Part shown: positions 16,010-25,044 of the stretch, piece by piece
Layout: each line of letters opens with the position of its first letter
Position numbering within the stretch: the stretch's first letter is position 1
From: Bacteroidota bacterium
GTDB lineage: Bacteria > Bacteroidota > Bacteroidia > B-17B0 > Aurantibacillaceae
Length of the DNA stretch: 64,000 bases
Assembly (NCBI GenBank): GCA_021323535.1
Contig: JAJONO010000020.1
Location: 1-64,000 of the forward strand
Reading direction: 5' to 3'
The notes under the pieces: generated by a model
Told to the model about the DNA's origin: nothing
Seen by the model: only the letters and a program-made list of their open reading frames with translations
Database searches by the model: none
Program-made: the position numbers and the translations under genes

Positions 16010-17851
16010 CTATTTAAAGCTCTGCATGTCGCACAACTTTTTATAGGTGCCATTCAATGCTATAAGTTGCGAATGATTTCCGCGCTCAATGATTTCACCT
16101 TTACTAATAACAATGATCTCATCGGCGTTCATAATAGTTGTGAGGCGGTGTGCTATAACTATACTTGTTCTGCTTTTCATCAGGTTGGTCAAAGCGTCCT
16201 GAACCAGTTTTTCGCTTTCAGTATCGAGAGCCGATGTGGCCTCGTCCAGAATAAGAATTTCGGGATTTTTTAAAACCGCGCGTGCAATGCTGATACGTTG
16301 TTTTTGTCCACCACTCAGTTTACTTCCTCTGTCGCCAATGTTGGTGTTGTACCCTTCCGGAAATTGAGAAATGAATTCGTGAGCGTTGGCAATTTTCGCA
16401 GCGTGTTCAATCTGTTCTTTTGTGGCGTGAACAAATCCGAATGCAATGTTATTGGCGATGGTATCGTTGAATAAAGTACTCTCCTGCGTTACCACACCAA
16501 TGTGCCGGCGAAGCGACTCAGCTTTCAGGTCCTTAATATTTATTCCATCAACAAATATTTCACCTTTATCGCAATCGTAGAAACGCGGGAGCATATCGGC
16601 CAGTGTTGTTTTACCGCTTCCACTCTGCCCCACCAGGGCAATCATTTTTCCTTTTTCAATTCTGAGATTAATATCCTTTAGAACATATCCTTCATCACCT
16701 TTATGATATCGGAAAGAAACATTTTTATATTCAATAGCATTCGTGAATTGAATCAGTTCTTTAGCATCAGGCTTATCATGAATGAGATTATCAGCGCTTA
16801 AAATTTTATCAATGCGTTCCTCACTTGCTACACCTTTCTGAATATTATTATAAGCCGTAGTAAGTTGTTTGATTGGCGGTACGATCTGAGAAGCAATTCC
16901 GAAATAAGCGAAAAATAAAGCACCATCGAGCTTGCCATCAAACACCAGTTTTCCTCCCATGAACAATACGATCATTAAAATAGCAAAAACAATAATTTCA
17001 GTTAAGGGCGAACCAAGGTCAGTTTTACGATATACGCGAAGTGTTTGATTGTAGAAGGTCTGGTTAGATTCTTTGAATTTGAAATTGAGTGTTGCAGCCG
17101 CGTTAAATGCTTTGATCACTTTTAATCCTCCGAGAGTCTCTTCCATCATACTGACAATATTGCCAAGCGTTTCTTTTGATTCGCGTGAGCTTCTTTTCAG
17201 GCTTTTTCCGATTATGAAAATACTGATGGCGGCCACTGGTAAAAGGATCAGAATGGTTAACGTGAGTTGCGGACTGATTATAACCATTAAGCCAACAAGC
17301 ATAATAATAGTAAGCGGTTCACGGAAGATCATTTCAAGGGTTTGCATAATGCTCCATTCAATTTCGAGAACGTCGGTTGTCATTCTGCTCATGAGATCGC
17401 CTTTTCTTTCTTCGCTGTAATAACTTAGCGGAAGATCCAGCGCCTTACTGTACATTTTATTTCTAAGATCGCGAACAACACCAATACGTATTGGCGCAAT
17501 AAAATACATGGCTAAATAGCGGCAGATATTTTTTATGAATGTTAATCCAAAAGCCATTAAACAAATAATGAAGAGGGCTTCTGTTTTTCCGGATTGCATG
17601 ATGAGTCCGGCTACAAAATATTTTGAAACAAGACTCAGATAATTGGAAGAAAATGAAAACCCGGGAAGCGGGTTGGCGGCCAGCATCATGAGGTCGTTCC
17701 AATCTGTTTTAAACATGAGGTCAATGAAGGTTGCAATTAAAAGAAGTACCACGGCCGAAGAAATCGCGAAAAGAACATTGAATAACACGTTCAATACGGC
17801 ATATTTTCTATAGCCTTTAAGATATTTGAGAACCGAAAAAAGTTTGCCCAT
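16010..17851 (-). CDS. MsbA-like ABC exporter (fused permease and ATPase)
   Basis: The protein has 613 residues: six membrane helices in residues 1-330 (for example YAVLNVLFNVLFAISSAVVL, IIVFAILMIVLFMGG), with the coupling sequence YYSEERKGDLMSRMTTDV, then an ABC ATPase. Walker A is GQSGSGKTT, the Q-loop VTQESTLFND, the signature LSGGQKQR, Walker B ILILDEATSALD and the switch His in IAHRLTT. It is a homodimeric type IV exporter; lipid A/lipid flippase or drug export is plausible from its MsbA likeness, though the substrate is not shown. It is separated from the FPLYW gene by a palindromic gap. Confidence 0.9.
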   Translation of the reverse strand: MGKLFSVLKYLKGYRKYAVLNVLFNVLFAISSAVVLLLIATFIDLMFKTDWNDLMMLAANPLPGFSFSSNYLSLVSKYFVAGLIMQSGKTEALFIICLMAFGLTFIKNICRYLAMYFIAPIRIGVVRDLRNKMYSKALDLPLSYYSEERKGDLMSRMTTDVLEIEWSIMQTLEMIFREPLTIIMLVGLMVIISPQLTLTILILLPVAAISIFIIGKSLKRSSRESKETLGNIVSMMEETLGGLKVIKAFNAAATLNFKFKESNQTFYNQTLRVYRKTDLGSPLTEIIVFAILMIVLFMGGKLVFDGKLDGALFFAYFGIASQIVPPIKQLTTAYNNIQKGVASEERIDKILSADNLIHDKPDAKELIQFTNAIEYKNVSFRYHKGDEGYVLKDINLRIEKGKMIALVGQSGSGKTTLADMLPRFYDCDKGEIFVDGINIKDLKAESLRRHIGVVTQESTLFNDTIANNIAFGFVHATKEQIEHAAKIANAHEFISQFPEGYNTNIGDRGSKLSGGQKQRISIARAVLKNPEILILDEATSALDTESEKLVQDALTNLMKSRTSIVIAHRLTTIMNADEIIVISKGEIIERGNHSQLIALNGTYKKLCDMQSFK

Positions 17852-17906
17852 TTGATGAGGCGAATATAATTAAAAAAGAGTTCTGAAAGTCTTAAAATAA
17901 GACAAG

Positions 17907-17980
17907 AACCGCAGGCAGGTTTCCGCTGATGGTGCAGATTTTTATCAGCATCTGCGAAATCCTCTTAATCTGCGTGGAAA
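17907..17980. repeat. Intergenic palindrome, AATCTGCG family
   Basis: tttccgctgatggtgcagatt (17920-17940) faces aatctgcgtggaaa (17967-17980), with an inner copy atctgcgaaat between. It sits in the gap between the divergent ABC exporter and rbfA. Relatives are at 41251-41300 and 55111-55256. Confidence 0.55.
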
Positions 17981-18017
17981 TAGGCCGGATTTTGCTAATT
18001 CTTCGTACCTTTACATT

Positions 18018-18356
18018 ATGGAAAGTGTAAGACAGCAAAAGGTAAATAAACTCATTCAAAAGGAACTTGCCGAAATTTTCAGAAGTAATGCCAAAACCAT
18101 GTTTAACGGTGCTTTTATAACCGTTACCGTGGTTCGCGTGAGTCCTGATCTTGGATCAGCTAAAGTTTACGTGAGCATTATGGCCACCAAAGACAAAGAC
18201 GCGATTTTCAAACTTATAGAGAGCCAGAATTATCTCATCCGCAAAAAACTCGGAAGCGTTATCGGAAAACAATTACGTGTTGTTCCTGAATTGTCTTTCT
18301 TTATTGACGACTCTTTGGATTACGCGATGAAGATTGAAGAACTTCTGAAAAAATAG
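18018..18356 (+). CDS. rbfA: 30S ribosome-binding factor A
   Basis: RbfA binds the 30S subunit and helps mature the 5' end of 16S rRNA, notably in the cold. The 112-residue protein begins MESVRQQKVNKLIQKELAEI and contains ITVTVVRVSPDLGSAKVYVS and LRVVPELSFFIDDSLDYAMK, the family's KH-like core. Length is normal. TACCTTTA at 18006-18013 may be its -7 element. It is followed at once, in the same reading frame, by a LolC/E-like permease. Confidence 0.95.
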   Translation: MESVRQQKVNKLIQKELAEIFRSNAKTMFNGAFITVTVVRVSPDLGSAKVYVSIMATKDKDAIFKLIESQNYLIRKKLGSVIGKQLRVVPELSFFIDDSLDYAMKIEELLKK

Positions 18357-18359
18357 AGT

Positions 18360-19577
18360 CTGGATTTTTCATTCTACATAGCGAAAAGATACCTTGTTTC
18401 GAAAAAATCGAACAATGCGATTAACTGGATCAGCTGGATAAGTATTGTTGCCATTGCACTCACAACTGCAGCGCTTATTGTTATCCTTTCAGGAATGAAC
18501 GGACTCACTGGCACTGTCGCCAAACTTTACAACGTGCTTGAACCTGATCTTAAAATTTCGGTCGTTAGAGGAAAATACTTTAAGGCTGATGAAATTATGC
18601 TTCAGAAAATAAAGCAGATCGATGGTGTTAAACTGGTTTCAACTACTTTAATGGATAAGGCGCTTATTAAGAACAGCGACCGCCAGGCCCTGGTTTCGGT
18701 AAAGGGTGTAGACAAAAGCTTTATTCAATTCACGAACATAACGTCTAAAGTGAAGGATGGTTACCTTGGCATAGATGACACCAAAAGAAATAATATTTTA
18801 CTCGGCAGAGGAGTTGCCAATCAACTGCAGATTGGTCTCACTGGTTATGTAAGTGAGTTAAGTATGTTCAGTCCTATTAAGGGAAAAAGTGGCAGCCTGA
18901 ACCCGGAGGACGACCTCAACCAGGTTTATGCAACACCCACTGGAATTTTTGAACTCAACGAGGAATTCGATTATCAGTTTGTATTCGTCAATCTTGAAAC
19001 AGCTAAAAAATTATTTGACGAACCCGACAGAGTGAGCGCTGTTGAAGTTATTTGTGATAAGGACGAAGAAGAAAATGTCCAGGAAAAAATTTCGGATCTG
19101 CTTGGAAAAGATTTTATAGTAAAAAACCGTTACCAGCTCAACGACGTTCTTTTTAAATCCATGGAAACAGAGAAACTTGCCACGTTTATTATTCTCGCGT
19201 TTGTATTGATCATTGCTACCTTCAACATCATTGGCGCATTAACCATGCTTATTATTGAAAAGAAAAAAGACATTAAGACGCTTCACAGCATGGGAGCAAG
19301 CGCGGCACTCATACGGAATATATTTATGAGGGAAGGATTACTGATTACTGCCGTTGGTTCTTTTATCGGATTGGGATTAGGACTTCTTGTATGCTGGCTG
19401 CAGATAAAATTTCATTTTGTGACTATGGGTGAAGAAGGAACTTTCATTGTAGATTACTGGCCGGTAGAAATTCAACTCAAAGATTTTATCTGGATCTTTT
19501 CACTTATCATGCTCATTGGTTTTTTCGCTGCGTTGTATCCGGTAAGAGTGTTTACGAAGACGGACCTGGTACACTAA
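18360..19577 (+). CDS. FtsX-like permease of LolC/LolE type (non-ATG start)
   Basis: The frame is open from the base after the rbfA stop (TAG 18354-18356) to 19577. The first ATG is at 18495, but the 45 codons before it encode the conserved LolC/E N-terminus (DFSFYIAKRYLVSKKSNNAI and WISIVAIALTTAALIVILSG), including the first membrane helix. The start must therefore be a CTG at 18360 or another rare codon. The 405-residue protein has one N-terminal helix, a periplasmic domain (about 45-270) and three C-terminal helices (FIILAFVLIIATFNIIGAL, GSFIGLGLGLLVCWL, IFSLIMLIGFFAALYPV). The family extracts lipoproteins from the inner membrane or drives other ABC transport; no ATPase gene is adjacent. 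Confidence 0.88.
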   Translation: MDFSFYIAKRYLVSKKSNNAINWISWISIVAIALTTAALIVILSGMNGLTGTVAKLYNVLEPDLKISVVRGKYFKADEIMLQKIKQIDGVKLVSTTLMDKALIKNSDRQALVSVKGVDKSFIQFTNITSKVKDGYLGIDDTKRNNILLGRGVANQLQIGLTGYVSELSMFSPIKGKSGSLNPEDDLNQVYATPTGIFELNEEFDYQFVFVNLETAKKLFDEPDRVSAVEVICDKDEEENVQEKISDLLGKDFIVKNRYQLNDVLFKSMETEKLATFIILAFVLIIATFNIIGALTMLIIEKKKDIKTLHSMGASAALIRNIFMREGLLITAVGSFIGLGLGLLVCWLQIKFHFVTMGEEGTFIVDYWPVEIQLKDFIWIFSLIMLIGFFAALYPVRVFTKTDLVH

Positions 19578-19589
19578 AGAGTTATTAAT

Positions 19590-19655
19590 TTTTAGTGTTT
19601 AGTTTTTAATAGATCAGCTCTTTATTAATCACTAAGAACTAAGCACTCAACACTC
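19590..19655. repeat. Intergenic palindrome, TTAGTGTTTAG family
   Basis: ttttagtgtttagtttttaa at 19590-19609 faces actaagaactaagcactcaa at 19631-19650 and continues to cactc at 19655. It lies in the 79-bp gap between convergent genes (permease and Rieske protein). A second run of a related type, tcctgattcttagttcttga, is in the Rieske-dapB gap near 20018-20037. Confidence 0.55.
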
Positions 19656-19656
19656 T

Positions 19657-20004
19657 TTATAGTTCCCACCAACTCGCCTTTATCCCCACAAACACACCAT
19701 TATCTTTAATTTCGATTGGATATGTTTTTAACGCAAAGGCGCCTCCGGAAGTTGCTCTTCCATTGGCAAGATCAAAAGAGTAACGGTGAAGCGGACAAAC
19801 CACTTCGTTATTCTTTGTACAGAATCCTTTGCTGAGGCTGGCGCCGTTGTGCGGACATTTATCATTAAACGCAAACAATCCTTTATCAGTTTTGATCACA
19901 TTTATTTTTTCTCCCTTTAACTGAAATGGAATAAACGTATGCAGTTGAATGTGATTTTCAACCTCATCTTTGCTGTCAAATATTTTTATCCAATGATACG
20001 CCAA
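19657..20004 (-). CDS. Rieske [2Fe-2S] protein, nitrite reductase small-subunit-like
   Basis: The 115-residue protein carries both cluster-binding loops: CPHNGAS (Cys-Pro-His) and CPLHRYSFDL (Cys-x-x-His). It lacks a membrane anchor. It resembles the small NirD-type or assimilatory Rieske ferredoxins that pass electrons to oxygenases or reductases; no such partner is adjacent. The only plausible start is a TTG at 20004 (reading AYHWIKIFD after it). The gene is the last of a minus-strand group behind dapB (35-bp gap). Confidence 0.85.
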   Translation of the reverse strand: MAYHWIKIFDSKDEVENHIQLHTFIPFQLKGEKINVIKTDKGLFAFNDKCPHNGASLSKGFCTKNNEVVCPLHRYSFDLANGRATSGGAFALKTYPIEIKDNGVFVGIKASWWEL

Positions 20005-20039
20005 CGCTATTCTTGTTTCCTGATTCTTAGTTCTTGATT

Positions 20040-20747
20040 CTATACAATATCATCCATTGTGTACACACCCTTTTTCCCTTTCAGAAATTCAGCGGCAATA
20101 ACAGCGCCTAAAGCAAATCCTTTACGGTTGTGTGCCTTATGCATGATCTCAATATCGTCGATTGCAGATTGATATTTAATAATATGTGTTCCCGGAACTT
20201 CTCCTTCACGCACATCTTTAATAAACATGGTTTCCTTTCCCGGTTTATCAATGCTCCAGTTTTTTTTACGGTCTATTTTTTCAAGGACCTGCTGCGCCAG
20301 TGTAATAGCGGTTCCGCTTGGCTTATCGAGTTTATGAATGTGGTGAATCTCTTCCATGCTCACATCATAATCTTCGTATTTATTCATGAGTTCTGCGAGG
20401 TATTGGTTCACCTTAAAAAACAAATTCACACCAACGCTGAAATTAGTGGCGTGAAACAATCCTGCATTTTTCTTTTCGCAAAGATTTTTAATTTCATCGA
20501 ACTGATCGTACCAGCCAGTTGTTCCAACAACAACAGGTAAACCTGCATCGAAACACCGTTTGATGTTATCGGTAACCGTATGCGGGGTTGTAAACTCAAT
20601 GGCCACATCGGCCTTTTTAAGATCGGCTGCTGTAAGAAGATCTACATTATCTTTTTCTACATGTAAAACAATCGTATGTCCTCTTTTCTGGGCGATAGCT
20701 TCTATCTCCTTACCCATTTTTCCGTAACCGAAAAGTGCAATATTCAT
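20040..20747 (-). CDS. dapB: 4-hydroxy-tetrahydrodipicolinate reductase
   Basis: DapB makes tetrahydrodipicolinate with NAD(P)H on the way to diaminopimelate and lysine. The 235-residue protein starts with MNIALFGYGKMGKEIE (dinucleotide-binding Rossmann loop). It has FTTPHTV and VVGTTGWYDQ, and carries the family signature EEIHHIHKLDKPSGTA with the catalytic His and Lys. It is shorter than the E. coli enzyme (273), typical of Bacteroidota. It sits 8 bases after the DUF5683 gene, a common Bacteroidota pairing; the parA-parB genes often found with it are not here. Confidence 0.95.
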   Translation of the reverse strand: MNIALFGYGKMGKEIEAIAQKRGHTIVLHVEKDNVDLLTAADLKKADVAIEFTTPHTVTDNIKRCFDAGLPVVVGTTGWYDQFDEIKNLCEKKNAGLFHATNFSVGVNLFFKVNQYLAELMNKYEDYDVSMEEIHHIHKLDKPSGTAITLAQQVLEKIDRKKNWSIDKPGKETMFIKDVREGEVPGTHIIKYQSAIDDIEIMHKAHNRKGFALGAVIAAEFLKGKKGVYTMDDIV

Positions 20748-20755
20748 AATTGATT

Positions 20756-21313
20756 TTAAAATTTTAATTTAACTGAAAATCCGCCCGCGGTTCTTATTCC
20801 ATTGCCATCATGATATATATCCTGCCATGGATCAACGTGTATACTAAGATCGTCGCTTACATCAAATGTTTTAAGATGCGCGTCAACATTAGCGTCTACA
20901 ATATTTAAAACATAAATCGCTGCAAGTCCTATCGCTGCAAAATCCCTGTTCTTCCTGTATTGCGCCTTTAATGTAGAAAGCTGCGACGTACTATAACCGC
21001 TGGCAAAACCATTTTGTCCGGGTTCCTGTGATTTTATAAGTGCAGTCCTGAACAAGTTGTAGTTAAAATTATTTACGTAAAACAAATAGCCTAAACCTCC
21101 GAATCCAGCATAGATTACTCCAACTTTCCAATAACTTTTATTGTAAATCTGTCCGAGCCCCGGAACAACAGCGCTCATAAAAGTAGCTTTACGCGCGCGG
21201 GCATACACTGATTTTTTATTCTTCACTCCTTCTGTTTTTACAGTATCGGTTTGTGCATGAAAAGAATGCAATGAAAAAAAGAAAATGAAAACGAGTATGA
21301 TGGTCCTTATCAA
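20756..21313 (-). CDS. DUF5683 domain membrane protein
   Basis: The 185-residue protein has a signal peptide (MIRTIILVFIFFFSLHSFHA), then a linker with KKSVYARARKATFMSA. The hydrophobic core follows: VVPGLGQIYNKSYWKVGVIY and GLGYLFYVNNFNYN, then IYVLNIVDANVDAHL near the end. The PGLGQIYN motif followed by YW-K-hydrophobic residues and the VDA-x-VDAHL motif define this Bacteroidota family of unknown function, regularly next to dapB and lepB. The start codon overlaps the stop of the upstream BrkB gene by four bases (ATGA), so the two are co-translated. Confidence 0.85.
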   Translation of the reverse strand: MIRTIILVFIFFFSLHSFHAQTDTVKTEGVKNKKSVYARARKATFMSAVVPGLGQIYNKSYWKVGVIYAGFGGLGYLFYVNNFNYNLFRTALIKSQEPGQNGFASGYSTSQLSTLKAQYRKNRDFAAIGLAAIYVLNIVDANVDAHLKTFDVSDDLSIHVDPWQDIYHDGNGIRTAGGFSVKLKF

Positions 21314-22632
21314 ATGACGATATCCTTAATTTTCTGACGGCCAAGATCAGTGTCCAAAGCGTTATCCATTTCACTCATCAGTTTGTTGATGTGGATCAGT
21401 TCGGCAGTATCTTCAATAGGAATTGAGTTTACACCTTTTTGTTCCAACTTATCGAAAAGATATTTTACTGTGAATTTACTTTCTGTAACACCGGGTTGAT
21501 ACACAATTTCCTTATCTGTTTCGGTGCGCACTTCTACAAAAATTCCTGTTTCCACAAAATCGTTAATCACATTTTTAGCGAGTCGCAACGGCAGATCGAG
21601 CCGCGTGGCAATTCCGGAAGCGGTAAAGGATTTATCGCCGTTGTAAAAACTTTTCGCAACAAGATGCGCGATCATCAATGAAATTACTTTTTTGTAACGA
21701 AAGCTCAGGTTCTTGATATCTTCTTCAAGCTCAAAGTGTGCAATATTCTGATGTGCATAAGACACCTGTGCTCCAAATAAAACAAGATACCAGCTGTATT
21801 GAACCCAGATCAGGAATAATGGTAATGCCGCGAAGCCCCCGTAGATTGTACTTAGCCTGCTGGCCCCGATCTGGAACTTGAGATAACCCCAGCCTAATAT
21901 TTCGAAGAGAATAGTAGCAATGATTCCTGCCGCGAATGCTGATTTGAAATTAACTTTTGTATTTGGAAGGGCCATGTAAATAAATGTAAATACGCCTGCC
22001 ACGAGGGAGTACGCGAATAATTTCACAAGAATAGTTCCGAAAAAACCCAGCATGGAAATGTTTCCCATCTGCGCCTGGATGGCCACCGTTAATCCTCCTG
22101 AAACGATCATAAATACAGGGCCTACAAGCATAATAGTAAGATAATCGGTAAGTTTTCTTACCCAACTTCTTCCGCGCTTTACTTCCCAGATAGCATTGAA
22201 ACTATTTTCGATGTTCATCAACAGTTTCATCACACTCCACAATAACAACACAATACCAAAACCGGCAATAATTCCGCCTTTGGCAGTAGAAAGCATTTTA
22301 TTCGCGTACACAAAAGCGTTATTCAGTACTTCAGAATACGTTTCATATTTTTTCAGGATCATTACTTCCATGTCTTTTTCAATGCCGAAGCCTTTCGCGA
22401 TAGCAAAAATGAGCGCTATAACAGGAACAATGGAGAATAAAGTATAAAACGTAAGGGCTGTTGCTGTTGTGAGGCAATTATCGTCTCTGAAACCTTTGAG
22501 GGCCAGGGATAATACTCTGAGGTGTTTAATAACAAAGCCACGGCGCTTGTTCATCTTATCCAGACGAACTTTCCAGAGTTGTTCAGACACATAGGTCTGG
22601 GATTTTTTAAAGAATGAAACCGGGCCGGACAT
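21310..22632 (-). CDS. YihY/BrkB family inner-membrane protein (second paralog)
   Basis: The 440-residue protein has a YihY domain in residues 30-310 (TALTFYTLFSIVPVIALIFA, GFGIVLLLWSVMKLLMNIEN, IYGGFAALPLFLIWVQYSWY, VLFGAQVSYAHQN). A C-terminal region (320-440) resembles a winged helix followed by a dimerising tail (GIATRLDLPLRLAKNVINDF). This architecture is common in Bacteroidota. It starts the operon BrkB-DUF5683-dapB-Rieske. It is clearly diverged from the BrkB at 9684. Confidence 0.88.
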   Translation of the reverse strand: MSGPVSFFKKSQTYVSEQLWKVRLDKMNKRRGFVIKHLRVLSLALKGFRDDNCLTTATALTFYTLFSIVPVIALIFAIAKGFGIEKDMEVMILKKYETYSEVLNNAFVYANKMLSTAKGGIIAGFGIVLLLWSVMKLLMNIENSFNAIWEVKRGRSWVRKLTDYLTIMLVGPVFMIVSGGLTVAIQAQMGNISMLGFFGTILVKLFAYSLVAGVFTFIYMALPNTKVNFKSAFAAGIIATILFEILGWGYLKFQIGASRLSTIYGGFAALPLFLIWVQYSWYLVLFGAQVSYAHQNIAHFELEEDIKNLSFRYKKVISLMIAHLVAKSFYNGDKSFTASGIATRLDLPLRLAKNVINDFVETGIFVEVRTETDKEIVYQPGVTESKFTVKYLFDKLEQKGVNSIPIEDTAELIHINKLMSEMDNALDTDLGRQKIKDIVI

Positions 22633-22701
22633 GAGTGTAAAAATAGTAAAATAACTTGAGGTTCAACTGCTAAGACTTCCCATTTTGCTTCCCGCTTTTT
22701 T

Positions 22702-22747
22702 ACCGCAGAGAGGCAGAGAAACAGAGAGGCTGTCTCTGCGTTTCTCC
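22702..22747. repeat. Intergenic palindrome, CTCTGCG family
   Basis: cgcagaga at 22704-22711 pairs exactly with tctctgcg at 22733-22740. Inside, gagaaacagaga faces tctctgcgtttctc. It is located between the YbjN-like gene's 3' end (22810) and the BrkB start (22632). Same words as 411-491. Confidence 0.6.
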
Positions 22748-22809
22748 TTTATGCGATGTTGCAATTAAAATCTATGCGTCCTATATGGTTAAAGAATGGT
22801 TTTTCAGGG

Positions 22810-23202
22810 CTACATGGCCCACTTATTCGCATAAGCCTCGCTGTAAAAGGCAATGCGTGTAATGGTAGAAATGGCGCGTTCCTGGTTAAAGAACGCCGAA
22901 CATTCAATGGTTTCTTTGACAAAGATTTGACCGTTTAGCAAAGTGAACGAAGCTTCTACCAGTCCGTGATTTTCTTCGAGCAGCATTTTAAGCACTTCCA
23001 CTCTGCTTTCATCATTTATTTTTGTAACCGGACTCATGACCTGTAAAAAAGTACGATCGTGATCTTCCCATACATCCAGTAATACTTCTGTTTTCTGATC
23101 TTTGCTGATGTTGTATTGTCCGTCGCCTGTTTTAGCTTCTTTTGCTTCAATGCCCAGAGTTTTAAGAGCGCCTTCTACTCTTGCAATAATTTCGTCGTAC
23201 AT
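22810..23202 (-). CDS. YbjN-like domain protein
   Basis: The 130-residue acidic protein has no signal peptide. It begins YDEIIARVEGALKTLGIEA and shows alternating strand and helix typical of YbjN/CesT-like chaperone folds: TEVLLDVWEDHDRTFLQVMS, RVEVLKMLLEENHGL and LLNGQIFVKETI. YbjN-type proteins are small regulators or chaperones of uncertain role. It follows the aminotransferase gene with a one-base gap, so the two are an operon. The assignment is from fold-like pattern only. Confidence 0.6.
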   Translation of the reverse strand: MYDEIIARVEGALKTLGIEAKEAKTGDGQYNISKDQKTEVLLDVWEDHDRTFLQVMSPVTKINDESRVEVLKMLLEENHGLVEASFTLLNGQIFVKETIECSAFFNQERAISTITRIAFYSEAYANKWAM

Positions 23203-23203
23203 G

Positions 23204-24049
23204 TTATTGTGTTACGTGGTTTAATTTATCGATAAAGAACTGTGCCATTTTATTGGTGTAGAAACGTTGTTTGAATTGCCCCACCCACTGAACGCCTTGT
23301 ATGCAATTAGTAAGAAAGACTTCGTCGCCATTCATAAGAGTATTTACTGTGATCGGACTTTCAAACGTAAGGATCTTGTATTGCGTGGCCATGCTCATGA
23401 TCTGTTTCCGCATAATACCGGCGATACATCCTTCAGTAAGAGGGGGTGTGTAAATGGTTCCGTTTTTCACAATGAATAAATTGGAACTGATGCTTTCGCA
23501 GATACCACCGTTTTCGTTGAGGATAAAACACTCGTCAAGCTTCATACTTTGTCGTGCAAGTCCCGCCATCACATAAAGCAAGGCATTTCCTGTTTTAAGA
23601 TTGGAAAGTTTATTGATTGGTTTTTTAATGTCGCCGTAAATGTCCATCCACAAACCTTTCTGATTAAGTTCGTAGGTGCCGGAAAGTTCTTCGCTTTCGA
23701 TAAGAAACGAAATATCATTTGTTTCGGGAGTATAAAAACCTCCTTCGTTACGAAACACAGTGAGTCTTATGCGTGCGTGCGGGGCATGAACATTGTGTTT
23801 AAGTAACTGAATAATGAGTTCCTGAATATTTTCGTAGGTAAATTCGGCTGGCAGGTTCATGCGCATGACTGTCATGCCAAGCTTCAGACGAGTAATATGG
23901 TCGCGCAGAAACATAAGTTTATTGTTGCACAAACGTATTGTTTCGAAAAGACTGTCGCCATAACGGAAAGCGCGATTGTTGAATGCAACGCTGGGCTCAT
24001 AAATACTCACGAGATGCCCGTTCAATATGCAATACGAATCTTTTGCCAT
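23204..24049 (-). CDS. Class IV pyridoxal-phosphate aminotransferase / aminodeoxychorismate lyase-like
   Basis: The 281-residue protein starts at ATG 24049 (the longer frame starts with TTG at 24058). It has the BCAT/PabC fold-type IV motifs: FRYGDSLFETIR near residue 30, the PLP-binding Lys in LKTGNALLYVMA, GGICESISSNLFIVKNGTIY and LTEGCIAGIMRK. Such enzymes act as branched-chain or D-amino acid aminotransferase or as 4-amino-4-deoxychorismate lyase in folate synthesis. Sequence reading alone does not separate these. It is co-transcribed with the YbjN-like gene. Confidence 0.85.
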   Translation of the reverse strand: MAKDSYCILNGHLVSIYEPSVAFNNRAFRYGDSLFETIRLCNNKLMFLRDHITRLKLGMTVMRMNLPAEFTYENIQELIIQLLKHNVHAPHARIRLTVFRNEGGFYTPETNDISFLIESEELSGTYELNQKGLWMDIYGDIKKPINKLSNLKTGNALLYVMAGLARQSMKLDECFILNENGGICESISSNLFIVKNGTIYTPPLTEGCIAGIMRKQIMSMATQYKILTFESPITVNTLMNGDEVFLTNCIQGVQWVGQFKQRFYTNKMAQFFIDKLNHVTQ

Positions 24050-24203
24050 TATGACCAATTACAAAGGTCTCTAAAAAAGGAGGGATAAATGGTTCAGGAT
24101 CAATTTACTTAATAACAATGAAAAGTTAATGGACATGCCATACAATTGTGAAAACAGAAACGAAAAACATGACAAAAGTGCGTTAATAAAATTTTGCACA
24201 TTA

Positions 24204-24235
24204 TTTGAAAGAGATAGATTCAAGTACTACATTTG
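24204..24235 (+). promoter_or_regulatory. Bacteroidota-type promoter of clpP
   Basis: TTTG at 24204-24207, a 20-base spacer and TACATTTG at 24228-24235; clpP starts 24 bases downstream. Confidence 0.75.
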
Positions 24236-24259
24236 GTTTAATTAAAAACAGAAATTATT

Positions 24260-24931
24260 ATGTTTGATAACAATGAATTCAGAAAATATGCCACTAAACA
24301 TGCAGGCATTAACAGTTTAACTTATGACAGTTACACTTCAAAAATCACTTCATCCCTCACACCATATATCATCGAAGAGCGCCAGTTAAATGTGGCTCAG
24401 ATGGACGTTTTCTCGCGTTTAATGATGGACAGGATCATCTTCTTAGGAACCGGTATCAATGATCAGGTGGCTAACATCGTTCAGGCCCAGTTATTATTTC
24501 TTGAAAGTGTGGATGCAAAGAAAGACATTCAGATCTACGTAAACTCGCCGGGCGGAAGCGTATACGCAGGTTTAGGAATTTATGACACCATGCAGATCGT
24601 AAAACCTGATGTGGCTACAATCTGTACAGGTATGGCTGCCAGTATGGGAGCTGTTCTTCAGTGTGCAGGGGCAAAAGGTAAGAGAACGGCTCTTAAACAC
24701 GCGCGTGTCATGATTCACCAACCACTTGGAGGCGCTGAAGGACAAGCCAGCGACATCGAGATCACTGCAAGGGAAATTCAGAAATTGAAAAAAGAACTTT
24801 ATGAGATCATTGCACTTCATAGCGGGCAGACTTATGAAAAAGTATGGGCCGATAGCGATCGTGACTATTGGATGATTGCTTCCGAAGCAAAAGCTTACGG
24901 TATGATCGACGAAGTTCTTGAAAGGAAATAG
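24260..24931 (+). CDS. clpP: ATP-dependent Clp protease proteolytic subunit
   Basis: ClpP forms a 14-mer serine protease barrel fed by ClpX or ClpA-type unfoldases. The 223-residue protein has the catalytic Ser in GMAASMGAVLQ, His in ARVMIHQPLGG and Asp near DRDYWMIASEAKAYG. It also has the DRIIFLGTGINDQVANIVQA and YVNSPGGSVYAGLGIYDTM regions. Length is normal. It is a single gene with its own promoter and terminator; clpX and tig, often adjacent elsewhere, are not in the window. Confidence 0.96.
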   Translation: MFDNNEFRKYATKHAGINSLTYDSYTSKITSSLTPYIIEERQLNVAQMDVFSRLMMDRIIFLGTGINDQVANIVQAQLLFLESVDAKKDIQIYVNSPGGSVYAGLGIYDTMQIVKPDVATICTGMAASMGAVLQCAGAKGKRTALKHARVMIHQPLGGAEGQASDIEITAREIQKLKKELYEIIALHSGQTYEKVWADSDRDYWMIASEAKAYGMIDEVLERK

Positions 24932-25044
24932 TGGTAAAGTAGATCAAGATCACTTTACTATTGAGAAGTAGGAAAAAACCGCTTTACTACTAAGTAATTG
25001 TCGCAATGAAGGGATCTTTGATCTGCTTTATCGCCAAAAAAAGT

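Noticed and set aside
17073-17420. 115-codon plus-strand ORF inside the ABC exporter
   Set aside because: Shadow of a conserved coding region; the opposite strand carries the real protein.
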